NCBI GenBank assembly: GCA_965153455.1
Contig: OZ234496.1
Span: 13,632,304 to 13,696,303, forward strand
Reading direction: 5' to 3'
From: Sphagnum compactum
Taxonomy: Eukaryota > Bryophyta > Sphagnopsida > Sphagnales
DNA length: 64,000 bases
Within the stretch, counting starts at the first letter, position 1. The number at the start of each line of letters is the position of its first letter. Below, in pieces: positions 11,234-24,892 of this stretch. The position numbers and the translations under genes are program-made. The notes under the pieces are model-generated. The model saw nothing but the letters and a program-made list of their open reading frames with translations, was not told the DNA's origin and ran no database searches.

Positions 11234-14200
11234 CTAGTGGCCCATGCTCAGCTTACTTAGCACATCTGACATGTCTGCAATGTCCAGCTTGGCCAGAGAT
11301 TCTTTCTTGGCAGCTTCCAACTCTGCTTCCTCAAGCTCATCTGTCAGATTCTGTATCTTCTTCTCAATATTTGCTCCTCTGTCTGGTAGCCGTGCAAGTG
11401 TAGCCTGCAAAAAAATGCATATTATTGACATAGTGGACACCTTTGAAACTATTTAGTAGAATGTCTCCATTGGAGAGAAATTCGAAAATGCTGAGGACAG
11501 AACTTGGGAGCGACGCACAAAAGCATAATATGTACAGTCTGATAATCAGAACAGGCAACAACTCCTGCACCATCCTTGAAATGCTCTATTTCTTGACGTT
11601 CCACATTTGATATAGCCCAGATAGTCAACCTTTTAGCAAAGCTTGATGGCAGAAAGATTCTGATTAGAAGGTGGAACCTCACCTTGTCATTGAAAGTCTT
11701 CCAGAGACGGTTAAGTTTGCCTCGTAGAAACAATACTTTAACCATACTGTCATGTTCACTTTGAGCTTGCAACTGTGCCTTGGCAGTTGTGAAAACACCT
11801 TTCCTGTTCATCCCCATGTTATTTAGCCCACCTTATCCACTATACAATGGGAGTTGCTCAAGCATTGAATCTGAACTTGACCTGATTCAATACATAGCAC
11901 ACTAAGGTTGGAGAGAAATCAGAAAGAAGCACACTAAGGTGGTAGAGAGCACAATAAAATGATGAGTAGTCTCCTTGAGTGTGACAGACAAGAAGAGAGG
12001 ATGCATGACATACCCTAAGGTTTCTGTGTCTTCCCATATGTGGGTCACACTGTCATGCTTTGAAGCTGGCTTGCTTCTGTGTCCAGCATATGCAGGATTC
12101 CTAAAAAACAACCACAAAAACAATCAGATAAGATTACACTTAATCTTGCATGCTCAACCATAACCATCTCCTGCAAAAGGACTCTCCTTTAATATTAGCA
12201 GTGCCAAAAATTGATACAAAATTAATCATTTGTAACAGATAACAGGATGCAAGCAAATGATTAGCCAGTCACAGGCCCACCAGAATCCTTTTGGCACCAA
12301 TGTGAGGAATACTGACTAGTAATAGTACTTGACAAGCTCTAACTTGGGGGTTAAGAATGTCCCAAAACACACATTTCCTGCCCAAAACTTTAAAATGGTT
12401 GCAGAATTCTGTGCAGCAGACAATGAGGAGTGGGTCATCTCAACAAAACATAGTGTTCAGTTGCATTAGTACCTTGGTTCCCATGTAACATTAAGATCTT
12501 TGTCATCAGGACCAGCAGGTGGTACTGGCTCTGCTGCCTTCGAGAATAGAAGATCATGGTGACTCACACCAGCAATGCCCAGCCCTTGTAGGAACACAAT
12601 GTGATTTTGTAGACCTTCATCTCTGCAAAAAAACAAAAAGCCTCTTAGATATGTAAGAATTTGGTCCTTCAGGGCCACCAAATTCAAACCTGACTTCAGT
12701 GCGAGAGGATACTAAGAACACAGCTAGTTTGAGCTACAGCTTACATCCGGTGCTGGCTAGCATGCTCCTTGTGCAATTGCTGTTGTGTAACAGAGACATC
12801 AAAGCCTGTCTTTGGCACCTGGAACAGCTCCCTCAGTTCCTGTACAGAAGTCATGTGAGATGCATTTCCCCTCATCTCTTGCTAGCTGTTGAGAATGTTG
12901 TGTGAACAGCTGACTTAACACCACATTACCAAGACAAAAAGATGATGAAACTCAAGCTGGTCTCTGCTTTCCACTTGCATCAACAGCCAAAAGAAAAATT
13001 GCAGACCTGGTGTGAGAAATAGCGCATTTGATCTTTTGTTTCTGTGGCCACTTTCATGAGTCCTCCCTTGTAAACCTGCCCAGAGACAAACACAAGCAAC
13101 TTTCTCAAAAAGTCCCATTGGCAGGGCGAGAATCCCATTGGCAAGGTGGTCAATCTATCTTTTAATTCCACAGTAAAGGGAGTCAATTCTGACCTGTTTG
13201 CGATAGATCTTTTCCTCAACAGTGCCACATGTCATCAAGCGGTAGACTATGACATCCTTCATTTGCCCAATGCGGTATGCCCGATCAACACTCTGATTGT
13301 CAGTGCTGTTTCCCCTCCAGTACACTAGTCAATATCAATTCACTAACACAGTAGTACAATTAGGAAAAAACATTCAAGATGGCAAAAACCCCTTGATATA
13401 ATCAAGTAGATTCCCTAGGGTGATTGACAAACTTTCATTATCACACTGGGACTTCACATCAAACCTAAACTTACTTCATGGATCATTTAGACATCTACAG
13501 AGGGCAAGAGGAAATGCCTTGGGTTCCAAGCAGGGTCAACTATCACAACTCTGTCTGCTCCAGTCAATGTGAGCCCCAGACCTCCAACTTGTGATGTCAG
13601 GAGAAAGAGAGGAATTTGATCATCAGCTTGGAAATCCTGTAACAGAACATTTGCACCTATGTTCAAAACAGGGATTAGCAGAACTCTGAGCAGAAACTTA
13701 TCAAACTATCTGTAGATTGTGAAGTCATATAGTCCCACAGTTCCAACTGTGAAAATAATGAGAACTTCAAATGCTGCAGCATCTCTCTTCCATGCTGAAC
13801 TAACTATAATCTGTCATAACATGACTTTCAAACCAAGAAAAGAGTAGGTTCCTGCCACACACATGCACATGCAGTTCACGTTCAGCTGCTTTCAATGTGC
13901 CATCAATTCGTCGAAAACACCACCCTCTGCCAACTATTTCACTCTGCACCGCACATTATGAACTGAATTAATGAAAATGCAGGAACAAGTCTGGAGAATA
14001 GTGGGACTGCAAAATAGACAATCCTCTAGCAAAAGCAAATATGTTTGGTAAGATTGGTTCCTCATCTCCTCGGTCCTTTTGAAATGGCTATGGAGTTTGC
14101 ACCAGAATGCAGAACCAAGAGGTCTTAACTGGAAATAAGTTCTAACAATTGACTAAAACAGAAGTCTCACAATGCCACTTTAACTCACATGGCTTCAACA

Positions 14201-17200
14201 ACTAAGGGAAAGGTCAATCCATTAGTCTCATCCCTCATCCACACAAGATATAGTTCACAAGGGATGTCCACTCCGCAAAAGCACTCAGAAACCAGTACAT
14301 AACTTCTGTTGACAAAGAGGATTTAGCAGAAAGACCTGAATGATGTCTAACATTTTACGGGTCTGTGCAAATATGAGAGTGCGATGGCCCTCATCAATCA
14401 AATTCTCCTGCATTTAAGCACCATGTAAGTGATTGTCTTGTGTAGCTTGATCTCCCTGAAATGGTTTGCATTGCTAAGCAGGGATTAACAGAATATGATA
14501 GGTATCAGTGGCAAATGAGTGAAGACAGAAAGTAATGGACCCCAATGGGCTAGCCACAAAAGGAAAGTTGGAGCTCAAAAGTTGTGGAATTACAAGTGTG
14601 GAAACAGTTACCAGCAAGGTCATGAGAAAGACAATCTTGCAAGAAGGAGCACCCATGGAATCATCATCCTGAATCATCCCTGCTAAAGACTTTGTCAAAT
14701 CCTCAGCAGTCGCAACATCAGCAGAGTCCAGGATACCTTCCATCCCTTCTGCTATGTCATTAGCTGCTCTCACTGTGAGCAGACTTGGATGGTCACATAT
14801 TTTCTTCATCACCTGGTAGTCACAGCACAAGCAAGTTTCAGCTACCTTGTTAACTGACTTTACATCTGACCATCTATTGCTAAGTTTGTGTCAGATGAAT
14901 CTCTTGCTTACCGCCAGTGCTGCCAAGGCCGATCTACCACCAGCCCATGACTCCTCAGCTGTCTCACTATTGAGGAATGCTGTGTACAATTTTCGCTGCA
15001 ACATTGGAACACAGTAGCCCAGTGAGTACCACATCCTTGCAAGTAACTTTGAGGGTGCCAACTCCCAGAATCACTCTCATTAGAATGCAAACATAAGACA
15101 GATTGATGCACTGTGACAAGCATGAGCCCAGAGGTTCAAATCACATCTTTCACCTGCCTTTGTAGCAAACTATCCTCCACCAGAAGTTCAATTGCTGAAA
15201 AAACATACCTCCATACACACCCTTATGGTTGTAATGTCAACCCTACCATTTATAAACCTGGAACTGACAACACCTGTTGAGACCTCAGGAAGCCAACATA
15301 CCATAGAGGACAGTACCTAAAACTCAAAAAGCTAGAAGCTACTGTTGACTAAATAGACACTTATAAGCCACATACCTTGTAAAGGTACATAGTTAGGCGC
15401 TTCTGCAAGCAAAAGAACTAGAGGACTTTGTACCTGATGCTCAGAGGGGCGGAGCCACACAATCAAGTCATTCTTCCGAGAGAGCTTTTGGTCAGATCTG
15501 TCTTCTGATTCTGGGAAGACTTCACTCTTCAAGCGACGCAGAAAAAAGGGCGCAAATCGTTGCCTTAGCTCCTGCAATCAGAAGAACATCAATATTACCA
15601 AAAAATCTGAACACTGGTCTGACTCAGAAACAATGATATGTACCCAGATGGTCCTTTAAGAAATCACTTGAGCTACAAATGCCTACAACCTACAGAACAT
15701 GTAACACAATTGAATAATGCTGCTGGTCATTGCAGAATCAGCCATTGCTGTGCAGAATGAGCTCAAATTTTTCCCTTCTTGTGAGCCACAATTGACTCAT
15801 TTCATGAGACCGAAATTTCCCAATTCCACAGTGCTCAGCTACAGAGGGTGAACTCCACAGAAGGAAACTTTCACCTCTGCAACTGCAAAGCCAATTCGCT
15901 TCTGCCTGTCTGATGCATGTTTGTCTGTCCCTTCCACAATCTGTCGCTCATACTTTTCCTTGAACCTGTTGGAAACCCAAACATTGGGCAGTCAGATTGC
16001 GGCATATTTCAATTCCTGTGATCTTGGGGAAGCAAGATAGTAGGTAAACAATTCAAGCCACCATAAGACACTACCCCAAGAAGCTTGCTTGCTTAAGAAC
16101 TCTGAAATGGTATATGGTAGTAAACCACTCACTCCTTGCGGTCTCCAAGAAGATCTGGGCAGCAGAAATCAAATAGTGCCCACATTTCCTTCAATCAAAG
16201 CAGAAGAAAATGTTCATCATTAACCTGCAGGTAGAGTCTTGGAGGTTGCAATGATTGAAGACAATAGCAATCAACATATGTAGCAACTTAGCAACATATG
16301 CTCATTCAAACTCTTATTCATCTCGCCCAAAAGAAAGGGGGAGGATACCTGAAGTCTGTTTTGAATGGGGGTGCCACTGAGAACAATCCGGTGTGCAGCT
16401 GGTATCTCCCGCAAGCTTTTGGCCCGTTGAGTATTTGGATTCTTAACCAAATGTCCCTGTTACAGAACCTCACTTATCATAGGGAGAATTGCCCCATAAA
16501 AGCTGCATCTTCTCATTCAACTTTGAAGGTGCAGAATCAAGCAGCAATACATTCAAAACCAAAGATCAGTGCAGGCACAAACCTCATCAAGGATAATGTA
16601 ATCCCAGGTGACAATATCATCACTAGTATCACCATAGCCATCTCTCCCTATAAAGTCTCCTCTTAGTGCCTTGGAATTGCAACGCACCATATCATATGTT
16701 GTAAGCAGAACCCCTCCAACTTGCAGAACACATTCTAGAGCATATTCACGTGCCTTTACAGATGTGCCTGAATAACTGCACACCACCAACAGCATCACCT
16801 ATGGGGCTATGTCTCTTCATTGTTGTCTCTCACAGATGTTGCATGCATGTATATTAGCAGACACTGTTATTTCAGCATACTAAAGCAAAGCTGTCACCAG
16901 TATTCAGCACAACTGGATACAAAGCAAGCAATCTAACTCTTGAATGAAATCCTGAGTTTCTTGGAAAGGGATGGCTAATGCTATCCCAATAAAGATGAAT
17001 GTGTTCATTTAATACAATTATGCCCAGAATTCCTTTGCTTCTGAAGGGAATGCTGTTACAATCTATTACTAGCAGAGATCCACTTGGAATTCAACCTTAC
17101 TGCTACAAAATTGCACACCATCTGGAGTAACTCAAGAATATAACCCTAATTTACTTATAATAGCTAGTTTGTGGACATACTCATGCGTCTTGCGTGCAAG

Positions 17201-19420
17201 ACCAACACTGGCCAGTTCTTTTGCCCAATGGGCGATTAGAGTCTTTGGAGCAACAATAACTGCACACTTGATGAGTCGGGAATAAAATAAACCTGCAAGA
17301 AAGGATGCAATCTGCATCAAACATGACCAAAAATTGAATGTCAGATCCACACATGATAGGTATTAAGCAGACAGTACTCATCTGTAGTCAGCAAGACATG
17401 TATGTGTGCAGACATAATATGAGCCTGCAAAACTGCAGAACTAAATAGCTCTCGAATTCCAAGCAAGCAGCTTATGAATATTATGGAACCTAGGAAGTCA
17501 CTTGAATTGCAAATTTACAGGCACTCCACCATTTTCTGGTGCAGGTGGCTCAATTACATCTCAGAACAGACATGGTGCCACATCTCGTATATTAGTGCAG
17601 AAAATTTAAATTATATGTTTGAAGGCCCTGTAAGAAAAATGTGAAATTTTGTGCAAAGAATATCTCTCATGAGAATCAAGAAATCTCCATTCCCACAACT
17701 AAGAAATGTCAGAACAAAATTTCTGGAAAGAAACCACAGAGTAGACTAACCTGCATGGTCTTACCAAGACCCATGTCATCTCCTAGGATACCTCCCATCT
17801 TTTTGACATGTAGGCCCCATAACCATCTGATGCCTTCAGACTGATGTGGATACAGAATCTTTGCAATTTTTGCTTGGAGGATGTAGCGATGTGCACCATC
17901 CACCAAAACCATATCCTCTTCTACTGCTCCTCTATCTGTTCGTTCATTGGTCACACTGCCAGCAGATGGTTGAGAGTGTTGTTGAGAAGTTCCCACCCTT
18001 GCAACCTGACCTGTGAAAAATCAGGACCCCAAAGGTAAGATGGAAATACACTAGAGACAACAAAATACCCTTCAGCATATTCCAGGAACTGGCTTAGCCA
18101 TGTAATCCACAGTTAACAGCCCACTACTTCACACCTTCTCTTGATCAATAGCAAATAACCCAAGCTCCCAGGATGGGATGTCCTTGAAAGAAGGTTTGGT
18201 AAGTGCCCATCTGAGTGGAAAGGAAAAGGTACAGGGTCATGATGAAAGGCACAGGTTGGACTACAATTTGACTTGCTCTTGACAATCTGAAAGTGTATTT
18301 GGCTTTCACATTCCTGAGGAAACTGACTGCATCTTAAGTTGAAAGGAGGAAGAAGCCTCTGGAGGCAGAACAGATTGCTTACTTTTTTGTTTGGTGTTCA
18401 ACACCACATACGAGTCCACATCGTCATCAACTGCAGAAGAATACTCTGTGGATGCTTGGGAGACTGAAGCAGAAAGACTGTTGAGACTAGCACCCTCAGA
18501 GTCACTATCCAGTTGAACTACAGTTGTTCTCTGGACCATGCCTTTTCTCCCATTAGGAGGACATTCTTTTGGTTGCAACTGATTATATCCTTCAATTGAC
18601 CTTGGTTTTTCACCATTCTTGCCCTTGTTTAGCTGGTTCAGACTCGCACTTAATCTCTCTGACATACTAGCTTGCACAGACAGATGGGAATCAGAGGCTG
18701 TGCCCCCACAATCCAGACCCTTGGAGCCTGAAATCTGTTCATTTTGTGCTTGTACCTTACACAATCTCCTCCTTCCATTGACCTTGGCTTCTAGTTGACT
18801 CTCAGCTGCATACAAAGAATAACAGTTGCTAACTATGAGCTGGCAAACAAATATCCCTTGGCCTGCTTGATACAAATCCTCACAATGCAATGACTGTCAG
18901 TACAAGCAAAAATCAGACTGATTATGTTAGAGGTCATGCCATGATCATCTGATTTCATTTACAACCAATTTGAGCAGTCATCAGACACTTCACACTTACA
19001 GAGGCCTGAAGTTGAATTGCTATGGCTGGAAATGGCAGTCTCTTCATCACCACTCCCTCCACTCTCATCTGAAGAGTCTGGCAAGAATTCAATAGCTGCC
19101 AACCTTGCCTCTTCATCAAACTTCCCAGCTCCACTGACCACAGTAACCGCATCTGCCAGCCAATTCCGATCTCATAAAGGCATTCTTTCGGTCATCAGCT
19201 ATTCTAAGATTTGATTTCTGCATTTTACAATTTTCAAGTGCTTCTAGAAATGTCTGCTACATGAGAACAAACACATACCTGCCAGTGTGGGGACATCCTT
19301 GTTAGTACGGAGCTGTTGGGCCTGTCGGCGAGCAGCAATGGATTGAAGAAGATTAGCTCGTTGCTGATGAGCAGTGGAGTTGTTGACCACCCTTCGTTCT
19401 CGAGCCCAATTGTCCATCAT
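11234..19420 (-). CDS. CHR24: CHR24-like SNF2 chromatin-remodelling ATPase
   Basis: Nuclear ATP-dependent DNA translocase of the ERCC6-like SNF2 group; plant orthologues are called CHR24. Exons (minus): 19420-19279, 19152-19000, 18805-18328, 18210-18135, 18005-17751, 17311-17181, 16775-16583, 16456-16349, 16188-16133, 15965-15875, 15571-15434, 14995-14912, 14812-14612, 14407-14336, 13943-13863, 13636-13518, 13305-13194, 13075-13007, 12839-12745, 12622-12473, 12100-12014, 11803-11683, 11404-11234. These sum to 3183 nt (1060 aa), close to CHR24 length. An in-frame TAG lies two codons before the start. An acidic, Ser-rich N-terminus precedes the helicase: DMGLGKT (K365), LDEGH (475-478), [18 protein letters not shown] (797-807), then [16 protein letters not shown]. 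The exon-3 donor (18328 or 18310, both in phase) and the 18005 acceptor are least certain. Intron 16 is GC-AG. Confidence 0.93.
13306..13517 (-). other. GC-AG intron in the CHR24-like gene
   Basis: The exon reading DPAWNP must join the exon reading [14 protein letters not shown]. The only phase-correct junction is AACCCAAG|GC...CAG|CACTGAC, giving an uninterrupted NPSTDNQ, the conserved family sequence. The donor is therefore GC and not GT. GC-AG introns are a known minor class in plants, processed by the major spliceosome. This donor (GCATTT) is a weak match to the usual GCAAGT. Confidence 0.85.
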
Positions 19421-20460
19421 TGACTACAAACCCCAGCTGCACACAACTTGTGACGTAAATCCTGATATCAGATCAGGAGTTAGGGCAAGACGAAGAAGGT
19501 CCACATTTCAATGGCAACATTACGGGTTACAAGTACGTACACACTTCCGGCATCACTACCACTATCGAGCCTTATGCCCTCAAGCTTCAATATTTCATTG
19601 AGAAATATGAAATTGTCACTCAGACAGATACGTGAAAATGAGGAGCTCTCTGCAATATTCAACTCCGATTTCCAAACCAACACCTTACGTCGCTACAAGG
19701 GGAAAGATGTGAAATTCAATTGTACAAACAAGCTGCCTAAAGTTTTCGAGCTTAGAAACAAAACAAAGATCAAATATTCTCGACATAAGAGAAGATTGTT
19801 AAAAGGGAGAGACAGAAAGAAGAAAAAGGAAGAGCACAAATAGGAGCAGCCAAAACTCGACGAAGACTCAGGGTTCCAGAATACGACAGAAAACCGGACT
19901 CCAATTTGCAACAGAAATTAAATTCTTAATCATTTTTTCAAAAATTAAAAACTGGACGACTTAAGCGACATGTGTGAGGGGAAGAACAACGTCTAGTATT
20001 GTGGAGGAGTCGTGAAGCCGCAGCGATGGCGGGAGACGAGAAACACACTCACACACAAACAAAGAGCGCATCGCGCAACGTACGAAGTGGTCGAACTTCG
20101 GAGCTTGGAAGGGAGAGGGGACAAGATGGACGGCCCCTGGTTTTGGCCCCTCGAGAGCACGAGAGCTTGAACACAAATACAGACCTAAGTAAAGTCCCCT
20201 TTGTCTCTGAAACCTACTTTTCAAATATCGAGATGTCAGGATCTCGTTCAAAAGTAAACCCAGATGCGGTAAGTAGTGTACAACAACACCTCGATTGCCG
20301 CCCTTGGGACGGTTTTGGAACCTGGTGGTTATTATACACCTATTTAGGGATATCTGAGTTCAAAATGGATGGCATCTGGATTAGGACCTGGATATTGATC
20401 TCCGACGACGCGCGAAGTTACTTGGGCCTACGTACATTGGTTATGATACCCAAGGGCTTC
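19421..20460. promoter_or_regulatory. Upstream region of the CHR24-like gene (5' UTR and promoter)
   Basis: This mixed-composition stretch lies directly upstream of the minus-strand start codon and should contain the 5' UTR and promoter. A plus-strand frame of about 150 codons (20.0-20.47 kb) crosses it, but it has low complexity at its start and no family resemblance, so I do not call it a gene. No TATA box could be placed with confidence. Confidence 0.45.
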
Positions 20461-21950
20461 ACGTCCTAAGACATGAGTCTTTAGAAGTCTAGGACTCTCT
20501 AGTCTCAGGACATAGGACATGAATTTTTTTTAAGGTCTAGGACATTATGCTTGTACAAGCCGAAGACATTAAGGCTAAGGCATATGGTCTAGGACATGAA
20601 GGCTTCATAAGGGGCTATAACATTGAGCTTTATAGACTTTCTCTATCCCTATGGCCTAGAACATGAGGCCTAGAGACATGAAGATCTTGACTATCTTTGC
20701 TCCAAGGGCTTGAGACATGAGGCCTAAACACAAAAGCACTTTAAGTTTTTTTTGTCTCAAAGGCCTAGGACATGAGAGCCTAAGGACATGAAAACAATTG
20801 ATCCTAAAGGAAATGAGGGCGTCAGAAAGGGGTGTTCCCTAACTTTGATTCCTTGTACCAAGGGCCTAAAGACATAACGACATCTAGATTAAGGACTTGT
20901 AAACAAAGGACGTAAAGACGTTTGGCCTAAGGACATGGAGAAGTCTATTTTTTTTTGTGATATTCATCACCCATTATTGCAATTGCCAAAAATACATCAA
21001 CAAACACTGGGGATTCACTTTTAAAATTGTTCTGTCACATGTCACTACAACATGTCCTAAACCAACTATTATAAATGTTAAACCCAATGTTTTAGGCCCT
21101 AAGCCAAATGGCCTAGCCATAAACCCAGTGTTTTGCACCCTAAGTTGTTTGTCTTACACATCAAAGCCAAGTATTTTAAACCTTAAGCCCTATGTTTTAG
21201 GGCTTAAGCCAACTCTCTAAGGCCTTAGCCAAATGTCTTAAACCCTAAAATCAAAGGTTGTAAGCCTTAAGCTAATTGTCCTTTGTCACATGTGAAAATT
21301 TCATATAAACACCCTAAACCAACTATCCTAGGCCAATGTGAAAGATCTCGCCAAAGAACCTAAGCCAATTGTCCTATGCCATTAATGAAGTTTCACAAAT
21401 TCCTTAAGCCAAATCCCTTATGAATAAATAAAGCCAAAAATTTCATGATCACCCTAAGCCAAAAGTTTACGAACTCTCCCCTCAACCACAAGTCCTAAGC
21501 CATAAGCCAAAAGTCCCATGCACATCTTAAACCAAATATTTTTTGCATACGTCCTAAGCCAAATTTACTTAGATTCAATATAAAGTAACCATAGGCTATA
21601 GAAATAAAAACATATGTTAAAAGCCAATGCGATTTGACTTAGTGTTAAACCCTAAGGCAATAAATTTAACCCTAAGCCCAAATCCAATTTGGCTTGCACA
21701 TTTTGACTTGAAGCTAGAATATTTTTGAATATATTGGTTTAGGGTTAAAATAATTTTCAACATCTTGGCTTGGGGTTAGAATAAATTTTGGCATCTTGGC
21801 TTTGGTTTAGAATAAATTTTGGCAACTTGGCCTCATGAAGTACCATGTCCCATATGGTTGTTTTTGTATTCCATATCTGTCTTTTTCCAATGCAAAGTGC
21901 AATGAATCCTCTCAGCTAGAAACTAGAGGGCTAAACCCTAAACCCTACCC
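20461..21950. repeat. Degenerate short-word repeat field (CCTAAGCC / AGGACATGA)
   Basis: From 20.46 to about 20.94 kb, words like CTAGGACATGA and GCCTAAGGACATG recur at irregular spacing. From about 21.05 to 21.78 kb they give way to CCTAAGCCAAATG, CCTAAACCAA and TAAACCCTAA. The field ends near 21.93 kb with CTAAACCCTAAACCCTA, two units of the plant telomeric heptamer. There is no fixed period and no long open frame. It looks like a strongly diverged tandem repeat, possibly grown from telomere-like units. Confidence 0.6.
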
Positions 21951-24868
21951 TGTGGAAATTTTCTCTTTACAACTCTACACACTAAAATTCAAAAAGAAAA
22001 CAAGGCATGGATAAGACACTAATAGACATTGACAACAGAAGGGGAACAAATTTTTTAAACATTCAGAACACACATTAACAATTCAATGGGAGCAAAATTC
22101 AAACAAAAATTCAAAATAAACATTGATAACCCAATGTAATTCACAAAGAAAAAAAAATTCAACAACATAAAAGACATTGACAACTCAATGTAATTCATAA
22201 AAGAAAAAAAACAACAACATAAAAACATTGACAACTCAATGACATAATTTTAAATTTTAAATTAAAATTTTGCTAAAATCAAAATGAAATCCAATTACAA
22301 AGTTTGAAATCTCTATGAAGACTAATCAAATGAATCCAAGGTGCTAAAATAAAATCCAATGTGACAATGTTTACAAATCCCAAAGTATGAAGTTCCTATA
22401 TGAAAACTAATAGTGAATCAATGTTCAAAGTTATTACATCAAAATTTAACTTCTAAAAATATGTGGCATTGTAATGCTACAATAGTTCAACAAAAATCAA
22501 TGTGTCCAATTATAATAGTTTGTGGCATTAAAGTGCAACCCCAATTCAGAAAGAAAAAAACAATCAAATGTTATGAAATGTCCATGTATTAAAACAAAAG
22601 AAAAGTAACAAAATTGTAAAGACAAAACATTTCCAATGAAACATCAAGCAAGATCTTGCATTCAACTTTAGTGAAACAAGTCCTTACATCCATCTCCAAT
22701 AGACAATAAACATCTTACATTTGTCTCTAGTGAAACAACACCCATTTCTTTGCAACCATCTCCAATGAAAAAACAAGCAACATCTTGCATCCATTTCCTA
22801 AAATACAACAACTTGCACCATTATTCATCAAGGTACATTCTCAAATGCCTTTGATGTCGAAGTTTTAAAAAAAAAAAGTTAAAATAAAAATTAACTTGAT
22901 TTACCAAAGCAGGAACATGCTTGGGGTCAACCACATAATTGATCATAATTAGAAAATTCTACAAATTATCATTACAAACATGTCTAGAGGTTGTATTCAC
23001 ATTAACAACACCTAAAGGCACATGATCGACAATGGAATCTACACACTCCTTATGTTTTGGGAGTTCATTTTCAAACAAGTCGTGATAGGTATTACCATCT
23101 AATGGATCAACAAAGCATTTCTTGGAAGTAATTGTCAAACATGAACCATCATTTTTTCTATAGCAAAACTAGCAGCATCAACATTAAGACCAACATTAAG
23201 TGTAGGAACCACAACATCAAAAGATGGAACTTTAGCACATTCAATGGTAGGAACACCATTAACAAGCACATGAATTATGTTTTCAAGTTTTTGCAAAAGA
23301 AATAAGAACCACAAAAAACCATCACATTGATGGCTACAAAGTATTTAAAATTGAAAACAACTGAAAACAAATTATTTAAACAAAAAAATGATGACACATA
23401 TCTTTGTTTTCTCAATTGCATTTATTTCATCCATCATAATGCAACAAACGACCAATTTTCAACTCTCCACTTATAATCCATTGTAAGACATGACCTGAAA
23501 ATGTTTATTAATATGATTATACCTACAATAATCATAAACCAAAAAAAATGAAAAGCAAAAAGTTAGTATGATGAACAAACAAACAACCATCATAAAACAA
23601 AAACATGCAATGGTTAGGGATACAAAACAACAAACAACATTGTTTTGTTTTTAAAATGTTGTCATTGCGTTGTACCTATACCATATAGCAAACACATGCC
23701 ATAAACAATTCCAACCAAAAAATTAAAAAGATGCATGAATAAAAAAACCAATAAATGTAACTCAGTAGCAAACCAAAACAATTTAAGCAAAATGGAAAGC
23801 AAAAGTGAAAACACATACTTCCTATAAAAGATCAAATCTCTATGGCTAATCATTTCCATGCCATATTCCTTTGGAACAAATGCCTCTTCCATGCACATTA
23901 TTCCAATACCTTTGTTAATCTTGTTAAATAAAATTTTGTCTTTAAATCATGAAATGTCATTATCAATTTGTCAATAATTAAACACAATTAGTTTCAACCC
24001 ATTCGTGTAGTTGTAAACAAAATGTCATGAGATTGTCATCACTTTGGTTTGGGATGCAAGAACATAAAGTATGGACATGCCTTACTAGGGGGCCATTCAA
24101 GAAGGTGGTGACAGGTCAATTACTTAAAAATATCAATCACATCAGAAATCATAAACTTATGTCATTTGCAAAACCACTTACAAACAAATGCATGATCAAT
24201 TACAATAAAGTAAAAAAGTAGTTTAAAAATGTAAAATTTAAAAAATAAATTTTTAAATTAAAAAACAACATATTCAACTTCGACCACATTCAAAAAACAA
24301 TAAAAAAACAACAAAACAAAACAAATTTGCATTTATTGAATATAAGGATGTATAATTTATTCGCAAGTACAATTTACCATCATTTTTCACCACTTGAAGA
24401 ACAAACATGGACAACATGTCCACTAATTCCATGACATTGTGTTTGTTTTTCAACAAATCAACAATTGATTTTGTTGTATCAAAACCCCAAAATTCCCTCC
24501 ATTTATAAAATGAATTTTTGGCCCACATTTTAACATGTTTGTTTACTTATCAACCATCTTTATTGATGTTATCTAATGCCTTCTCATTAATATTTAAAAA
24601 TCAAGCCTTTGGGCATGTGTCATCAACATTAACAAAAATAATATCATCAAGATAAAAAACATCACCAATAGTATTAAAAATTTAAAAATAGAAGAGGAAT
24701 TATTCAAATTGAATAAGGTATCAATCAACAAAACCATCACTAGCCACATTTAAATCCTCTACAAGTAATGGAACAAACGGATTGTGAAAACTTGTGAAAT
24801 TTTTTTTAAAAATTGCAACAATTCATTTATATTTAAGAGATTGAACATCATGATTAGGTGACTACATA

Positions 24869-24892
24869 CCCCCCCCCCCCCCCCCCCCCCCC
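24869..24892. repeat. Homopolymer of 24 C
   Basis: There are twenty-four consecutive C residues in otherwise AT-rich DNA. The length is likely to be variable or mis-sequenced. The G-rich complement could adopt non-B structures. Confidence 0.9.

Noticed and set aside
19999-20469. 156-codon plus-strand ORF upstream of the CHR24-like gene
   Set aside because: It lies over the presumed 5' UTR/promoter of the minus-strand gene, its first codon is not ATG, and no family resemblance was seen.
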